Positions 46,636 through 54,770 of a stretch of 64,000 bases of DNA are shown here, in pieces. This stretch comes from Bog-756 sp963725395 (GTDB lineage: Bacteria; Actinomycetota; Acidimicrobiia; Acidimicrobiales; RAAP-2). Numbering within the stretch: position 1 is the first letter of the stretch; each line of letters opens with the position of its first letter. The stretch is taken from assembly GCA_963725395.1 (NCBI GenBank), contig CAVRYH010000004.1, positions 62,001-126,000 of the forward strand, in the 5' to 3' direction. Both the position numbers and the translations under genes were made by a program. The notes under the pieces are model-generated. The model worked only from the letters and a program-made list of their open reading frames with translations. It had not been told where the DNA came from and searched no databases.

Positions 46636-47928
46636 CCCCCCGGCGGCGTCGGGCGCGAGCGCGACGTGGTGTCCGTCGGCTGCGCTGACGTCGGTCTCGG
46701 GTGACCTGCCGTCGAGGGGCAGTGTGCCCCGCGTCACGCTCTCTCCGAGGTCGCGGAGCTCGTCCAGTTCGCGCAGGACGTCGTTGAGCCGGTCCCACCG
46801 CATGTTCCGCCGCCGGTCCACATTCGGGTCACTGCCGGTGCGCCTCAGCTTCCACGCCTGCACGCGGCCGATGTCCTTCAGCGTGCGGGCCCTGAGGGCC
46901 CGCATCTCGAACCCCTCGGCGCCCTCGGCGACGAGGGCGGCACGGAAATCGCTGGACACCAGCACGGTGCCGGGGTTGGCCACGCCCACCAGCCGACTGG
47001 CCAGATTGACCACCTGCCCGTAGAAGTCCCCGTCCTGGATGAGGACCGGGCCGATGGCCAGCGCGACCCGCACGTCGGACAGCAGCTCGTCGCCGGCGTA
47101 GGCCTCGGCCAGGCTCAGCCCGATCTCGGCTGCACTGGTCGCCGACTGCACCACGAACATGACCTCGTCACCGATCATCTTGACCACCCGGCCGCCGAGG
47201 GCGACCACGGTGTCGTGGGCGAGCTCCTCGAACCGGGAGACCACCGCGGCCAGCTCGTCGTCGCTGAGGTGTTGACTGAGCATCGTGTAGCCGACCATGT
47301 CGGCGAACCCGACCGCGGTAACCGGGCTGGTTCCCGCCACGGAGCCCCGGGAGCGGAGCATCATGGAACGGCGGGTGGCCGCCTGGAGATGGCGGCGCCA
47401 GACGTACTCGAGAAGGCGGGCCATGGCGGCCAGCGAGATGTCCGCCTGGCGGGCGAACTGGTCGGCGTCGAGAACACTGTCACCCGAGGGCACGAGAATG
47501 GGCGCAGTCCCCGGAGCGGCCTCGGCCTCGGCGATGCGGGCCATGGAGGAACCGATGACCCGGGCCATCTGGACGGCGGTGTCGAGGTCGACCAGGTCCA
47601 TGGCCACCATCGTCTGGAACAGTCGGACCGCCTCGATGTCCATGTCGGTGAAGACGGCCTCGTCGTCACCCACGTCGAGGAAACCGAGGGCGCGCCAGAA
47701 CCGCCGGGCGAGCTCGATGGGGATGTCCGTCTGTTCGGCCACCTGGGCCTGGGTCAGTCGTTTGCCCGCCGGCACCAGTAGGCGGTCGACCATCAGCAGG
47801 TCGACCACGTCGTCGGCCACCGCCCGGTCGATCTCCTCCTCGGTGCAACCGAGCTCGGCCAGGACGGCACGGACCCGGGCCAGCGCCTCGATCCGCCGTT
47901 GGCCTTGCTCCGGTGCTCGGTTCGCCAC
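46549..47928 (-). CDS. Class III adenylate/guanylate cyclase with regulatory N-domain (Rv1264-like)
   Basis: A 459-aa soluble cyclase. Residues about 15-160 resemble the helical autoinhibitory domain of mycobacterial Rv1264, a pH-responsive cyclase (EQTDIPIELARRFWRALGF, AVRLFQTMVAMDLVDLDTAVQMAR). The catalytic domain (about 205-380) has metal aspartates in VGFADMVGY and MIGDEVMFV and the transition-state Asn-Arg in VVNLASRL. It therefore looks active as a homodimer. A disordered Gly/Pro tail of about 60 residues is encoded opposite the end of the GH38 gene. GTG 47928 lies six bases after TAGGGT. Confidence 0.9.
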   Translation of the reverse strand: MANRAPEQGQRRIEALARVRAVLAELGCTEEEIDRAVADDVVDLLMVDRLLVPAGKRLTQAQVAEQTDIPIELARRFWRALGFLDVGDDEAVFTDMDIEAVRLFQTMVAMDLVDLDTAVQMARVIGSSMARIAEAEAAPGTAPILVPSGDSVLDADQFARQADISLAAMARLLEYVWRRHLQAATRRSMMLRSRGSVAGTSPVTAVGFADMVGYTMLSQHLSDDELAAVVSRFEELAHDTVVALGGRVVKMIGDEVMFVVQSATSAAEIGLSLAEAYAGDELLSDVRVALAIGPVLIQDGDFYGQVVNLASRLVGVANPGTVLVSSDFRAALVAEGAEGFEMRALRARTLKDIGRVQAWKLRRTGSDPNVDRRRNMRWDRLNDVLRELDELRDLGESVTRGTLPLDGRSPETDVSAADGHHVALAPDAAGGSPLVEPGGGDPLGPEVEPSLEGGKGAAP

Positions 47929-47934
47929 CCTTCC

Positions 47935-47940
47935 ACCCTA
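47935..47940 (-). promoter_or_regulatory. Putative -10 element (leaderless start of cyclase gene)
   Basis: TAGGGT on the minus strand, six bases before GTG 47928. The interval reads GGAAGG, so a very short leader with a ribosome binding site is an alternative. Confidence 0.4.
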
Positions 47941-47981
47941 GGTGAGGCCCATCGCCGCGGTGGTCCTTCCGGGCACGCACC

Positions 47982-47987
47982 TACACT
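47982..47987 (+). promoter_or_regulatory. Putative -10 element (leaderless start of fbiD)
   Basis: TACACT lies six bases before GTG 47994, with no ribosome binding site. Confidence 0.45.
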
Positions 47988-47993
47988 GATCCT

Positions 47994-48641
47994 GTGCCAG
48001 CTGCCGACCTTGGTTCACCGGCGTCCGGGCGAAACCTCACCGTCGGCCCGCGTGCGGTGCTGATCCCCGTCAAGGCGTTCGGTCACGCGAAGCGGCGCCT
48101 GCACCTGGCCATGAGTGCCCCGGCCCGCGCCGAGCTGGCCCGGGCCATGGCCGACCAGGTGGTGGTTGCCGCCCATCCGCTCCCCGTCGCCGTGGTGTGC
48201 GATGACGTCGCCGTGGCCGAGTGGGCACGTGACCAGGGAGCCCTGGTGGTCTGGGAACCGGGTCGCGGCCTGAACGGGGCCGTGGAGGCCGGTGTGGCCC
48301 ATCTCCGGGAAGCGGGCGTCGACCAGGTGACCGTCGCCCATGCCGACCTGCCGCGGGCGACCGACCTCGCCGAGGTCGGCGAGTCGGCCGGGATCACCAT
48401 CGTGCCCGACCGGCACGGGAACGGGACCAATGTCATCGCACTGCCCACCGCGGCACACTTCGCGTTCTCCTACGGTCCCGGCTCCTTCGCCCGCCATCTG
48501 GCCGAGGCCCGTCGCCTCGGGTTGCCCCTCCGTGTACTCGACCGCCCGGACCTGGCCCACGACGTCGACGAGCCCGGCGACATCGTGCCGGTGGGCCACA
48601 CCACGGTGACGGCGGCGCACACCCGCCCGACCCCGGTATGA
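47994..48641 (+). CDS. fbiD: Phosphoenolpyruvate/2-phospholactate guanylyltransferase
   Basis: FbiD (CofC) activates PEP or 2-phospho-L-lactate with GTP for coenzyme F420 synthesis. The 215-aa product begins its domain with AVLIPVKAFGHAKRRL (about 21-36), the family nucleotide-binding segment. It continues with LNGAVEAGVAHL near 93, TVAHADLPRA near 117 and the specific VPDRHGNGTNVIALP near 137-151. The presence of F420 would fit F420-dependent enzymes common in this phylum. It starts with a leaderless GTG. Its stop overlaps the next gene's ATG (ATGA). Confidence 0.92.
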   Translation: MPAADLGSPASGRNLTVGPRAVLIPVKAFGHAKRRLHLAMSAPARAELARAMADQVVVAAHPLPVAVVCDDVAVAEWARDQGALVVWEPGRGLNGAVEAGVAHLREAGVDQVTVAHADLPRATDLAEVGESAGITIVPDRHGNGTNVIALPTAAHFAFSYGPGSFARHLAEARRLGLPLRVLDRPDLAHDVDEPGDIVPVGHTTVTAAHTRPTPV

Positions 48642-49474
48642 GCGACGGTCCTCGGGACACCCGCCCCGCCTCGGGCATGCCCGTCGGCGACCTCCCGGGC
48701 TCCGGCCCGGTGACCAGCGACCTGGACGTACCCCGCCGCGCGCTGGCCATCGGGGCCCATCCCGACGACATCGAGTTCGGGTGCGGCGCCACCCTGGCCA
48801 GGTGGGCGGGCTCCGGCTGCACCATCCACCACCTGGTGCTCACCGACGGCTCGAAGGGGAGCTGGGACCCGCATGCCGATCTCGACCGGTTGGTGGCCGA
48901 ACGAATCGAGGAGTGCCGCGCTGCGGCACGGGTCGTCGACGGACTCCCGCCCGGAGCGACACTCCCCACCGACCGCGTGGTCTTCCTCGGGCGGATCGAC
49001 GGGGAGCTCGAGAATCGGGCCGACGAACGCCGAGAGGTGGTGCGTGTCATCCGCCGTGTCCGACCCGACGTCGTGCTCGGACACGACCCCTGGCGCCGGT
49101 ACCGGCTCCACCCCGACCATCGCGCCGCGGGATGGCTGACCACCGATGCGTTGGTGGCGGCGCGCGACCCCCACTTCTTTCCCGAGCTCGACCTGGAGCC
49201 CCACCGGCCCCGATCACTCCTGCTGTGGGAGGCCGACCAACCCGACCACGTCGAGAGCGCCCGAGGGTTCGGTGCCACCAAAGTCGAGGCCCTGCTGTGT
49301 CATCACAGCCAGTTCGAGTCGACCATGGGCATCGGAGGGGCAGCGCAGGCAGGTGCGAGTGCCGATGAGGCCAGGTCCCGCTTCGCTTCGAAGGTGCAAC
49401 GCCAGCTCGCCGAGCACGGTGCACTGGGCGAGATCCCCGCCGGAGAGGCGTTCCACCTGATCGACGACCTCTGA
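48638..49474 (+). CDS. PIG-L/LmbE-family zinc deacetylase
   Basis: A 278-aa zinc-dependent N-deacetylase of the PIG-L family (relatives include MshB and mycothiol S-conjugate amidase). The metal-binding AIGAHPDDIEFGCGATLA is near residues 36-53, and the third metal ligand is in HPDHRAAG near 157-164. DGSKGSWDP near 70 also fits the family. The substrate is probably an N-acetylglucosaminyl compound, but it cannot be assigned. It is translationally coupled to fbiD, which does not by itself imply an F420 role. Confidence 0.88.
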   Translation: MSDGPRDTRPASGMPVGDLPGSGPVTSDLDVPRRALAIGAHPDDIEFGCGATLARWAGSGCTIHHLVLTDGSKGSWDPHADLDRLVAERIEECRAAARVVDGLPPGATLPTDRVVFLGRIDGELENRADERREVVRVIRRVRPDVVLGHDPWRRYRLHPDHRAAGWLTTDALVAARDPHFFPELDLEPHRPRSLLLWEADQPDHVESARGFGATKVEALLCHHSQFESTMGIGGAAQAGASADEARSRFASKVQRQLAEHGALGEIPAGEAFHLIDDL

Positions 49475-49550
49475 TCGACGCCCAGCCGTGAACGTCGTCG
49501 CACGCGGGCCATGGACGGCAAGTCGTCCCCCGTCACGGGGGCCGGACAGC

Positions 49551-49578
49551 ACAGCAGGGGCCCGAAGGCCCCTGCTGT
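49551..49578. terminator. Bidirectional hairpin between the deacetylase and HU-H1 genes
   Basis: ACAGCAGGGGCC, CGAA tetraloop, GGCCCCTGCTGT: a perfect 12-pair stem between two convergent genes, without a T-run. Confidence 0.75.
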
Positions 49579-49632
49579 CCACTGCTCGGGCGTGGCACGT
49601 GAGGTGCCCCGCCCGTTCCTAGCGGGTGCAGC

Positions 49633-50073
49633 TCACCGCTTCGCGGTCCGCCTCGTCGCCTTGCGGGCCGGAGCCTTGCGGGTCGCCTTCCGGGCGGTGG
49701 TCTTCCGGGCTGCGGTCTTGCGGGCCGGAGCCTTGCGGGTCGCCTTCCGGGCGGTGGTCTTCCGGGCTGCGGTCTTGCGGGCCGGAGCCTTGCGGGTCGC
49801 CTTCTTGGCTGTGGTCTTCCGGGCTGCGGTCTTCCGGGCTGCGGTCTTGCGGGCCGGAGCCTTCCGAGTCGCCTTCTTGGCGGTGGTCTTCCGGGCTGCG
49901 GTCTTGCGGGCCGGAGCCTTCCGAGTCGCCTTCTTGGCGGTGGTCTTCCGAGCTGCGGTCTTGCGTGCAGGAGCCTTCTTCACCGCCTTCTTCGCGGTCG
50001 ACTTCCGGGCGGCTGTCTTCTTGGCCGGAGCCTTCCGAGTCGCCTTTTTGGCTGCTGCTTTCTTTACTGCCAT
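49633..50073 (-). CDS. Possible separate H1-like protein from an internal start
   Basis: In frame with the HU-H1 gene, ATG 50073 opens MAVKKAAAKKATRKAPAKK and would give a 146-aa, lysine-rich, histone H1-like protein without the HU domain. AAGGAGGG lies seven bases upstream, the best ribosome binding site in the neighbourhood, and it falls right after the last HU-fold residues (FKQALN). This could be a relic of a gene fusion or a working dual start. Both products would bind DNA. Confidence 0.45.
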   Translation of the reverse strand: MAVKKAAAKKATRKAPAKKTAARKSTAKKAVKKAPARKTAARKTTAKKATRKAPARKTAARKTTAKKATRKAPARKTAARKTAARKTTAKKATRKAPARKTAARKTTARKATRKAPARKTAARKTTARKATRKAPARKATRRTAKR

Positions 50074-50361
50074 TGTGTCTCCCTCCTTAGGGTTCAACGC
50101 CTGTTTGAACGCCGAACCGGTGGCGAACCGGACACCTTTCGACGCGGGGATCGGTACCACTGCACCCGTCCTCGGATTCCGACCTACGCGAGGACCACGG
50201 GTGATGGGGGTGAACGCCCCGAATCCGATCACTGTGACCTTTCGTCCGGACCGGACTTCGGTGACGATCGTTCCGAACACTTCGTCAACGACATCTTCAA
50301 CGATCCGGCGCGACGACATCGTCGACGCGCTGATCGTTTTGACGAGTTGCGATTTGTTCAA
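49633..50361 (-). CDS. HU protein with long histone H1-like tail
   Basis: A 242-aa nucleoid protein like mycobacterial HupB/Hlp. Residues 1-90 are a complete HU domain (MNKSQLVKTI start, GRKVTVIGFGAF near 39-50, arm RVGRNPRTGAVVPIPASKG). Residues 97-242 are a Lys/Arg/Ala/Thr tail of near-repeats (KAPARKTAARKTTAKKATR), encoded by tandem repeats of about 57 bases. TTG 50361 was chosen: AGGAGG lies five bases upstream, whereas GTG 50367 touches that site. A second strong ribosome binding site, AAGGAGGG, lies inside the gene seven bases before in-frame ATG 50073. So the tail could also be made alone as a 146-aa protein. Confidence 0.92.
   Translation of the reverse strand: MNKSQLVKTISASTMSSRRIVEDVVDEVFGTIVTEVRSGRKVTVIGFGAFTPITRGPRVGRNPRTGAVVPIPASKGVRFATGSAFKQALNPKEGDTMAVKKAAAKKATRKAPAKKTAARKSTAKKAVKKAPARKTAARKTTAKKATRKAPARKTAARKTTAKKATRKAPARKTAARKTAARKTTAKKATRKAPARKTAARKTTARKATRKAPARKTAARKTTARKATRKAPARKATRRTAKR
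49660..50035. repeat. Imperfect 57-bp coding repeats of the H1-like tail
   Basis: A unit of about 57 bases (19 codons, KAPARKTAARKTT[A/R]KKATR type) recurs roughly six times with small changes, including one extra TAARK. It encodes the basic DNA-binding tail. Boundaries are approximate. Confidence 0.8.
50081..50089 (-). promoter_or_regulatory. Internal ribosome binding site in the HU-H1 gene
   Basis: TAAGGAGGG on the minus strand, with its 3' end seven bases before the in-frame ATG 50073. Confidence 0.6.
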
Positions 50362-50632
50362 GACCACCTCCTCAGCGATACATAACTCCTACCAGCAAAA
50401 TGGCAATTCACGCCCAGGTCAAGCACCTTTCCACGCGCGAGGGCGCAGACGACACCGTCGAGCGACCGCCGATTCAACGCACACGCGGAACAAGCTGAGG
50501 CCCCGACCAAAGCAACCGCCAACTGGTGTGGACAAAAAACCTTTTGTTTGCAAGGATTATTCGACGTCACTCGGAGACGTCCCTGTCGCTGGATGCAACG
50601 TCCGCCGTCGTTCCCATTGAAGAATCCGCACG

Positions 50633-52162
50633 ATGACGAGGCGAAATCAGGTGACGAAAAAAATTCTCTCAAAGTCCACACATCGCGCCGTAATGCTGCA
50701 TCGCGTCGCACTCGACACGTCACGCGCCGCGCAGCACGGCACCTATCTCGGTGGCGATCACCACGGTTGGCGCTTCGTCCATCCGGAGCATTCGGTGATG
50801 GTTCTCGGGCCTCCGCGTTCGGGGAAGACGACATCGTTGATCATCCCCAACGTGCTCGCCGCCAACGGCGCGGTGGTCTCCACGTCGACCAAACCCGATG
50901 TGCTCGACGCCACGGCCGCCGCTCGCTCCGCCATCGGACGAACGTGGCTCTTCGATCCGACCGGATCGATCGACCGCGGACGGCTCCGAGCCGAGCTTCG
51001 ATGGTCACCGATCCAGTCGTGTGCCACGTGGACCGGCGCCCTGTCGATGGCCCGCTCGCTGGTCATGGTGGGCGCGATCTCGACCGGCGGGGCGCCGAGC
51101 AGTGGCGGCAGCCACTGGACCGAGCGCGCCCAGGCGTTGCTGGCCCCACTGCTCTTTGCTGCCGCTGTCGACGAAAACGACATGCGCACCCTCCTGACCT
51201 GGGTTGATCGTCATCAGGCCCTGCCCGCCCAGCAGATCCTCTCCGGCGGGACGGAGCCCGGTGCGGTTCTCGCCCGCAACCTGCTGGACGGCATCGTGGC
51301 CACCGATCCGAGGGAGTTGAGCGGCATCTGGTCCACAGCATCGGGAGCCCTCGCCGGGTTCCGCTCCGAACGGGCGCTCGCAGCCACGACGGAGCCGAAC
51401 TTCGATGCCGAACGGTTCGTCCGGTCTGCGGATACCGTCTACATCGCCGCCCCGGCCCACCTCCAGGCTCAGGTGGCGCCGATGGTGGTCGGACTGATCG
51501 AGGACATCCGCCAGGCCACCTACGCCCACGCCGCCGAGCGCGGCACCGGTGCAGGGATCGCACCACCGGTCCTGTTGGCGCTGGACGAGGTGGCCAACGT
51601 CGCGCCGTTGCCCGACCTCCCGTCGATGATCAGCGAAGGAGGTGGTCAGGGACTCGTCACCATCGCCTGCCTGCAGGATCTCTCCCAGGCCCGGCATCGT
51701 TGGCCCGGCCATGCCGACGGGTTTCCGTCCCTCTTCGGCACGACCGTGGTGCTGGGCGGGATCGGTGACGTGGGCACCCTCCGCGCCCTCTCCGCACTGG
51801 CCGGCGAGGAGGAGATCCCCACCCGGACGCTGTCGGCCGGTCGATCGATGACCGGCCATCCGTTCACCGACCTCCTCACCGGCGGCCGACCCCAGTTCGG
51901 AGAGAGCGTCTCCACCCAATGGCGTCCGCGACTGCCGGTCGACGCCATCACCCGCGGGAGGGTGGGGCACGCGCTCTCCTTCGATCAGCGCAACGAACCG
52001 ACGTGGATCACGTTGACGCCGTCGCATACCGACGAGCCCTGGTGCACACTCAGGGGGCTCGACCGGGCGGTCGAACGGGAACGCCACGGGACCGGACTGG
52101 CCCGGGGGGCGGATCGCGCCGCCGTCATCCCCGCCGGGCCCGGTTGGGGCAGTGAGCGCTGA
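50633..52162 (+). CDS. Type IV coupling protein (TraG/VirD4-like), no membrane anchor
   Basis: A 509-aa P-loop ATPase of the VirD4/TraG family that links a relaxase-DNA complex to a conjugation channel. Walker A is GPPRSGKTT (59-67), Walker B LLALDE (314-319), and the conserved HWTERAQALLAPLL segment lies near 161-174 and GLVTIACLQDLSQAR near 341-355. The N-terminal membrane spans usual in VirD4 are missing, so it would be soluble or recruited by another protein. It faces the relaxase gene convergently, 39 bases apart. No other channel genes lie in the window. Confidence 0.88.
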   Translation: MTRRNQVTKKILSKSTHRAVMLHRVALDTSRAAQHGTYLGGDHHGWRFVHPEHSVMVLGPPRSGKTTSLIIPNVLAANGAVVSTSTKPDVLDATAAARSAIGRTWLFDPTGSIDRGRLRAELRWSPIQSCATWTGALSMARSLVMVGAISTGGAPSSGGSHWTERAQALLAPLLFAAAVDENDMRTLLTWVDRHQALPAQQILSGGTEPGAVLARNLLDGIVATDPRELSGIWSTASGALAGFRSERALAATTEPNFDAERFVRSADTVYIAAPAHLQAQVAPMVVGLIEDIRQATYAHAAERGTGAGIAPPVLLALDEVANVAPLPDLPSMISEGGGQGLVTIACLQDLSQARHRWPGHADGFPSLFGTTVVLGGIGDVGTLRALSALAGEEEIPTRTLSAGRSMTGHPFTDLLTGGRPQFGESVSTQWRPRLPVDAITRGRVGHALSFDQRNEPTWITLTPSHTDEPWCTLRGLDRAVERERHGTGLARGADRAAVIPAGPGWGSER

Positions 52163-52201
52163 GCCGGTGCCCGGGGGCGGGCCGGGCCGCCACCCAGGGG
52201 T

Positions 52202-53557
52202 TCATCGGCCGAGCTGGGCCACGGCACGCCGCCCCGAGCGCACCGCGCCGGCGACCTCGTGACCCGGGCCTTCGATGCCGCCCACCCGCTCGGACGGGCC
52301 GGGGGTGCGCGTCGGCCCGCTCCGATCGTCGGGAGCCCGGTCCCACAGCCAGCCCGCATCCCGGTCGACCACCCGGAGGACCTCGGCCGCCGGCCACCGT
52401 CGGGACACGATCGGCCTCCCGCCGGACCCACCCTCGGCGGGACCGGTCCGGCAGGCGTCGGCGATCCGACCGACTGCCGACTCGATGTCGGCGGCGCCCG
52501 CTCCCCTGGTGGTCGAGGAGGCAACCGCGGCGACCAGATCCCGGGGGTACACGGCCCGTCCGGCCATACCCAGCGCTTCGAGGTGTGATCGGATGCGGTC
52601 CGGATCGAACGTGCCGGTGGACGGACCGGTGCCCGCCCGGACACCGAGACCCACTGGACGGGTCAGGTCGCCGAGGTCGTGCCCGAAGTCGACCGCCCGC
52701 GCACGCCACTCGGCCTGGAGGGAGCTGACGGAGCGGCTGCGGTCCTTGTCGGGTCGGGTGGCGTGGAACGCCCCGTTCGTGCGCCCGGAGCTCCGTGCGG
52801 TGCGTTGGTGGTCGTGGATGTACTCGTCGATGGACGACGTACGGGTCGAGAACAGTCGACGCAGCCCTCGGTCGACCCCCACCACGTCGCCCAGCCCCGA
52901 GGGGTCTACCTCCCACGCCGCCCCGAGCCGTTCGCTCAACTCGAGCCGGAGTCGGGCGTGGTAGATCCCCTGGGCTGCCGGGGCGTGGACGAAGATCCGC
53001 CGGCTGTCGACAGCCGACCAACGCCCGTCGACCCCCTCGCCCACGTTGGCCACCACCAGGTGGGTGTGGAGATGGGGATCGAGGGCACGACTGGTCCGGT
53101 GGACAAACGACCCGGCCACCATGCCCGTCGAGGGCAGATACGCCACCACGCCGCGATGGACCCTCCGCACCCCCACCGCCGAGCGCCCGAGGTAGCCGAC
53201 CGCCTCCGCCACCGCCACGCCGTGCCCCTCCCCCACGGCCTGGGCGATCTCGGCGGGAGCCAGCATCGCCAGGATGCTCACGGACTTGGGTGCGCCGAAG
53301 GTCAGGTCGTAGCCGGAGACGTTACGGCGACCGCGTAGCCGGCCGAGGTCCGTCCCCGACTGCGGGTGTCGCCCCTCGAGGACCGAGGCGAAGGCCGGCG
53401 CCTCAACGACGCCTTCGAGGCCCAGCACCGCTGCGCCGCCGCCTGTCCAGATGCCGGGGGACTCCCCCACGACCGGGCTGGACTCGGCCCGGCCCGGCGC
53501 GAGGTCGTCGACGTAGTACCGGTGGCCGTCACCCCGGACCACGTGCACCTTCAGCAC
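52202..53557 (-). CDS. MobF-family relaxase, relaxase domain only
   Basis: A 451-aa TrwC/TraI-type relaxase, which nicks one strand at an origin of transfer and stays bound through tyrosine. The active-site Tyr pair YY is at 14-15, YDLTFGAPKSVSIL at 83-96 and the three-histidine metal motif HLHTH at 162-166. The C-terminal helicase domain of classical MobF proteins is absent; instead the last 180 residues are Arg/Gly/Asp-rich. GTG 53557 puts the tyrosines at the usual place; GTG 53599 is an in-frame alternative. It is convergent with the coupling protein gene. Confidence 0.85.
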   Translation of the reverse strand: MLKVHVVRGDGHRYYVDDLAPGRAESSPVVGESPGIWTGGGAAVLGLEGVVEAPAFASVLEGRHPQSGTDLGRLRGRRNVSGYDLTFGAPKSVSILAMLAPAEIAQAVGEGHGVAVAEAVGYLGRSAVGVRRVHRGVVAYLPSTGMVAGSFVHRTSRALDPHLHTHLVVANVGEGVDGRWSAVDSRRIFVHAPAAQGIYHARLRLELSERLGAAWEVDPSGLGDVVGVDRGLRRLFSTRTSSIDEYIHDHQRTARSSGRTNGAFHATRPDKDRSRSVSSLQAEWRARAVDFGHDLGDLTRPVGLGVRAGTGPSTGTFDPDRIRSHLEALGMAGRAVYPRDLVAAVASSTTRGAGAADIESAVGRIADACRTGPAEGGSGGRPIVSRRWPAAEVLRVVDRDAGWLWDRAPDDRSGPTRTPGPSERVGGIEGPGHEVAGAVRSGRRAVAQLGR

Positions 53558-53756
53558 CGGACCGTCGGCGGCGCCGGTCCGGGGTCGCCTGATGCGCACG
53601 CAGGTATGGAATGGCCCACTCCCCACAGATGGCACCGCAGCCTGGCAGGCCCCTAGCCGGTCACCTTGCCCACTCCCTGACCGGACTCCTGTATTCCCTG
53701 CGTCCGGCGTCGCTGCCCACCGCGGCCGCCGTCCCACCGCCAGACGGCGTGACCTG

Positions 53757-54770
53757 TCAGCGCGTGACCGCCTGGGTGGAGGGGGACGCCGACCGGTAGC
53801 GGTCGAGGATGCGAGCGGCCGCCTGAGCGGCCGTCGACCGGTGGTCCTCGGGGTGCACGATCCGGGCATCGGGACCGAGCCGCAGCAATAGGCGCTCCAG
53901 CCAGGCCTCGCCGCCCACGAAGACTTCGAGCTCGACCCGGCCGTCGACCGGCTCGGGCGGCCCGGCCGAGGGGATGGACTCGACGAGCCACGCACTCGAG
54001 GCGTCGAGTGACAGCCGGACCCGCTGGCTGTCGGGGCCGGGAACGAACGTGTCGAACCCCCCGAGGTCTTCACCACCGGCACCGCCCTCGGGGCGCGGGC
54101 GCCCACCATCCGGCTCCCTGCCCTCTTGGGGGTCCGCCCCCGCCTCGAGCGGCTCGGCGGCGTTGATCCGATCGACCCGGAAACGGCGGAGGCCGCCGGC
54201 CAGCTCACACCAGGCATCGACGTACCAGTGGCCTTCCGATGCGAACAGTCGGATCGGGGAGATCTGGCGTTCGGTGAGGCGGTCGGACGAGGCGGAGTAG
54301 TAGGAGATGGCCAACCGGCCACCTGACGCGACGGCGTCACCCACCACCCCCAACTGGGCCGGAGCGTCGAGCTCCACCCCGATGAGCTCGCCGCCGAGCG
54401 CACGGTCGAGCTTTTCGAGGGCCCGGGAGAGTGCCCCACTGACGTCGCTCCCGGGGACGGCCAGCAACGCACGGGCCGACGCGGCCAGAGCGAAGCCTTC
54501 CGGCGGGCTCAGGCGTCGGGGCCGGGTGAGGGCGATGCCGACCCGGGCCGACACCGTCGACTCGGTGACCACGATCTCCATCAGCTGGTCCGGCGTGTAG
54601 GGCGGGACGCCGCAGCAGGCGGCCATCTCGAGCTCGGTGACCAGGGCCTGGGGCGTCAGGTCGAACCGGTCGGCCACCTCGTCGATGGGGGCCTCCCCCA
54701 CCTGGGCCAGCCAGGTGAGCACGGCCAGCAGTCGTCGCAGGCGGCCGGCGGTGTCGAGGGAGCCGGTCAC
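53757..54770 (-). CDS. pafC: WYL-domain transcription regulator, PafC-like
   Basis: A 337-aa regulator. It has an N-terminal winged helix (about 8-50, EAPIDEVADRFDLTPQALVTEL), a middle segment, a WYL domain around 140-210 (ISYYSASSDRLTERQISPIRLFASEGHWYVDAWC) and a C-terminal extension with a Gly/Asp-rich insert. With the upstream gene it forms the PafB-PafC pair, which activates a LexA-independent DNA-damage response in mycobacteria. The GTG start overlaps the pafB stop (GTGA). The symbol rests on the paired context and domain layout. Confidence 0.82.
   Translation of the reverse strand: MTGSLDTAGRLRRLLAVLTWLAQVGEAPIDEVADRFDLTPQALVTELEMAACCGVPPYTPDQLMEIVVTESTVSARVGIALTRPRRLSPPEGFALAASARALLAVPGSDVSGALSRALEKLDRALGGELIGVELDAPAQLGVVGDAVASGGRLAISYYSASSDRLTERQISPIRLFASEGHWYVDAWCELAGGLRRFRVDRINAAEPLEAGADPQEGREPDGGRPRPEGGAGGEDLGGFDTFVPGPDSQRVRLSLDASSAWLVESIPSAGPPEPVDGRVELEVFVGGEAWLERLLLRLGPDARIVHPEDHRSTAAQAAARILDRYRSASPSTQAVTR

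Noticed and set aside
49660..50035. Regular repeats considered as a CRISPR or satellite array
   Set aside because: The repeats are contiguous with no unique spacers, keep a single reading frame and encode an H1-like tail.
49511..50620. 369-codon plus-strand frame opposite the HU-H1 gene
   Set aside because: It is an antisense mirror of the Lys/Arg/Ala repeats, without a ribosome binding site or conserved part.
53558..53756. Origin of transfer upstream of the relaxase
   Set aside because: No clear inverted repeat or known nick motif could be recognised, so it is not listed as a feature.
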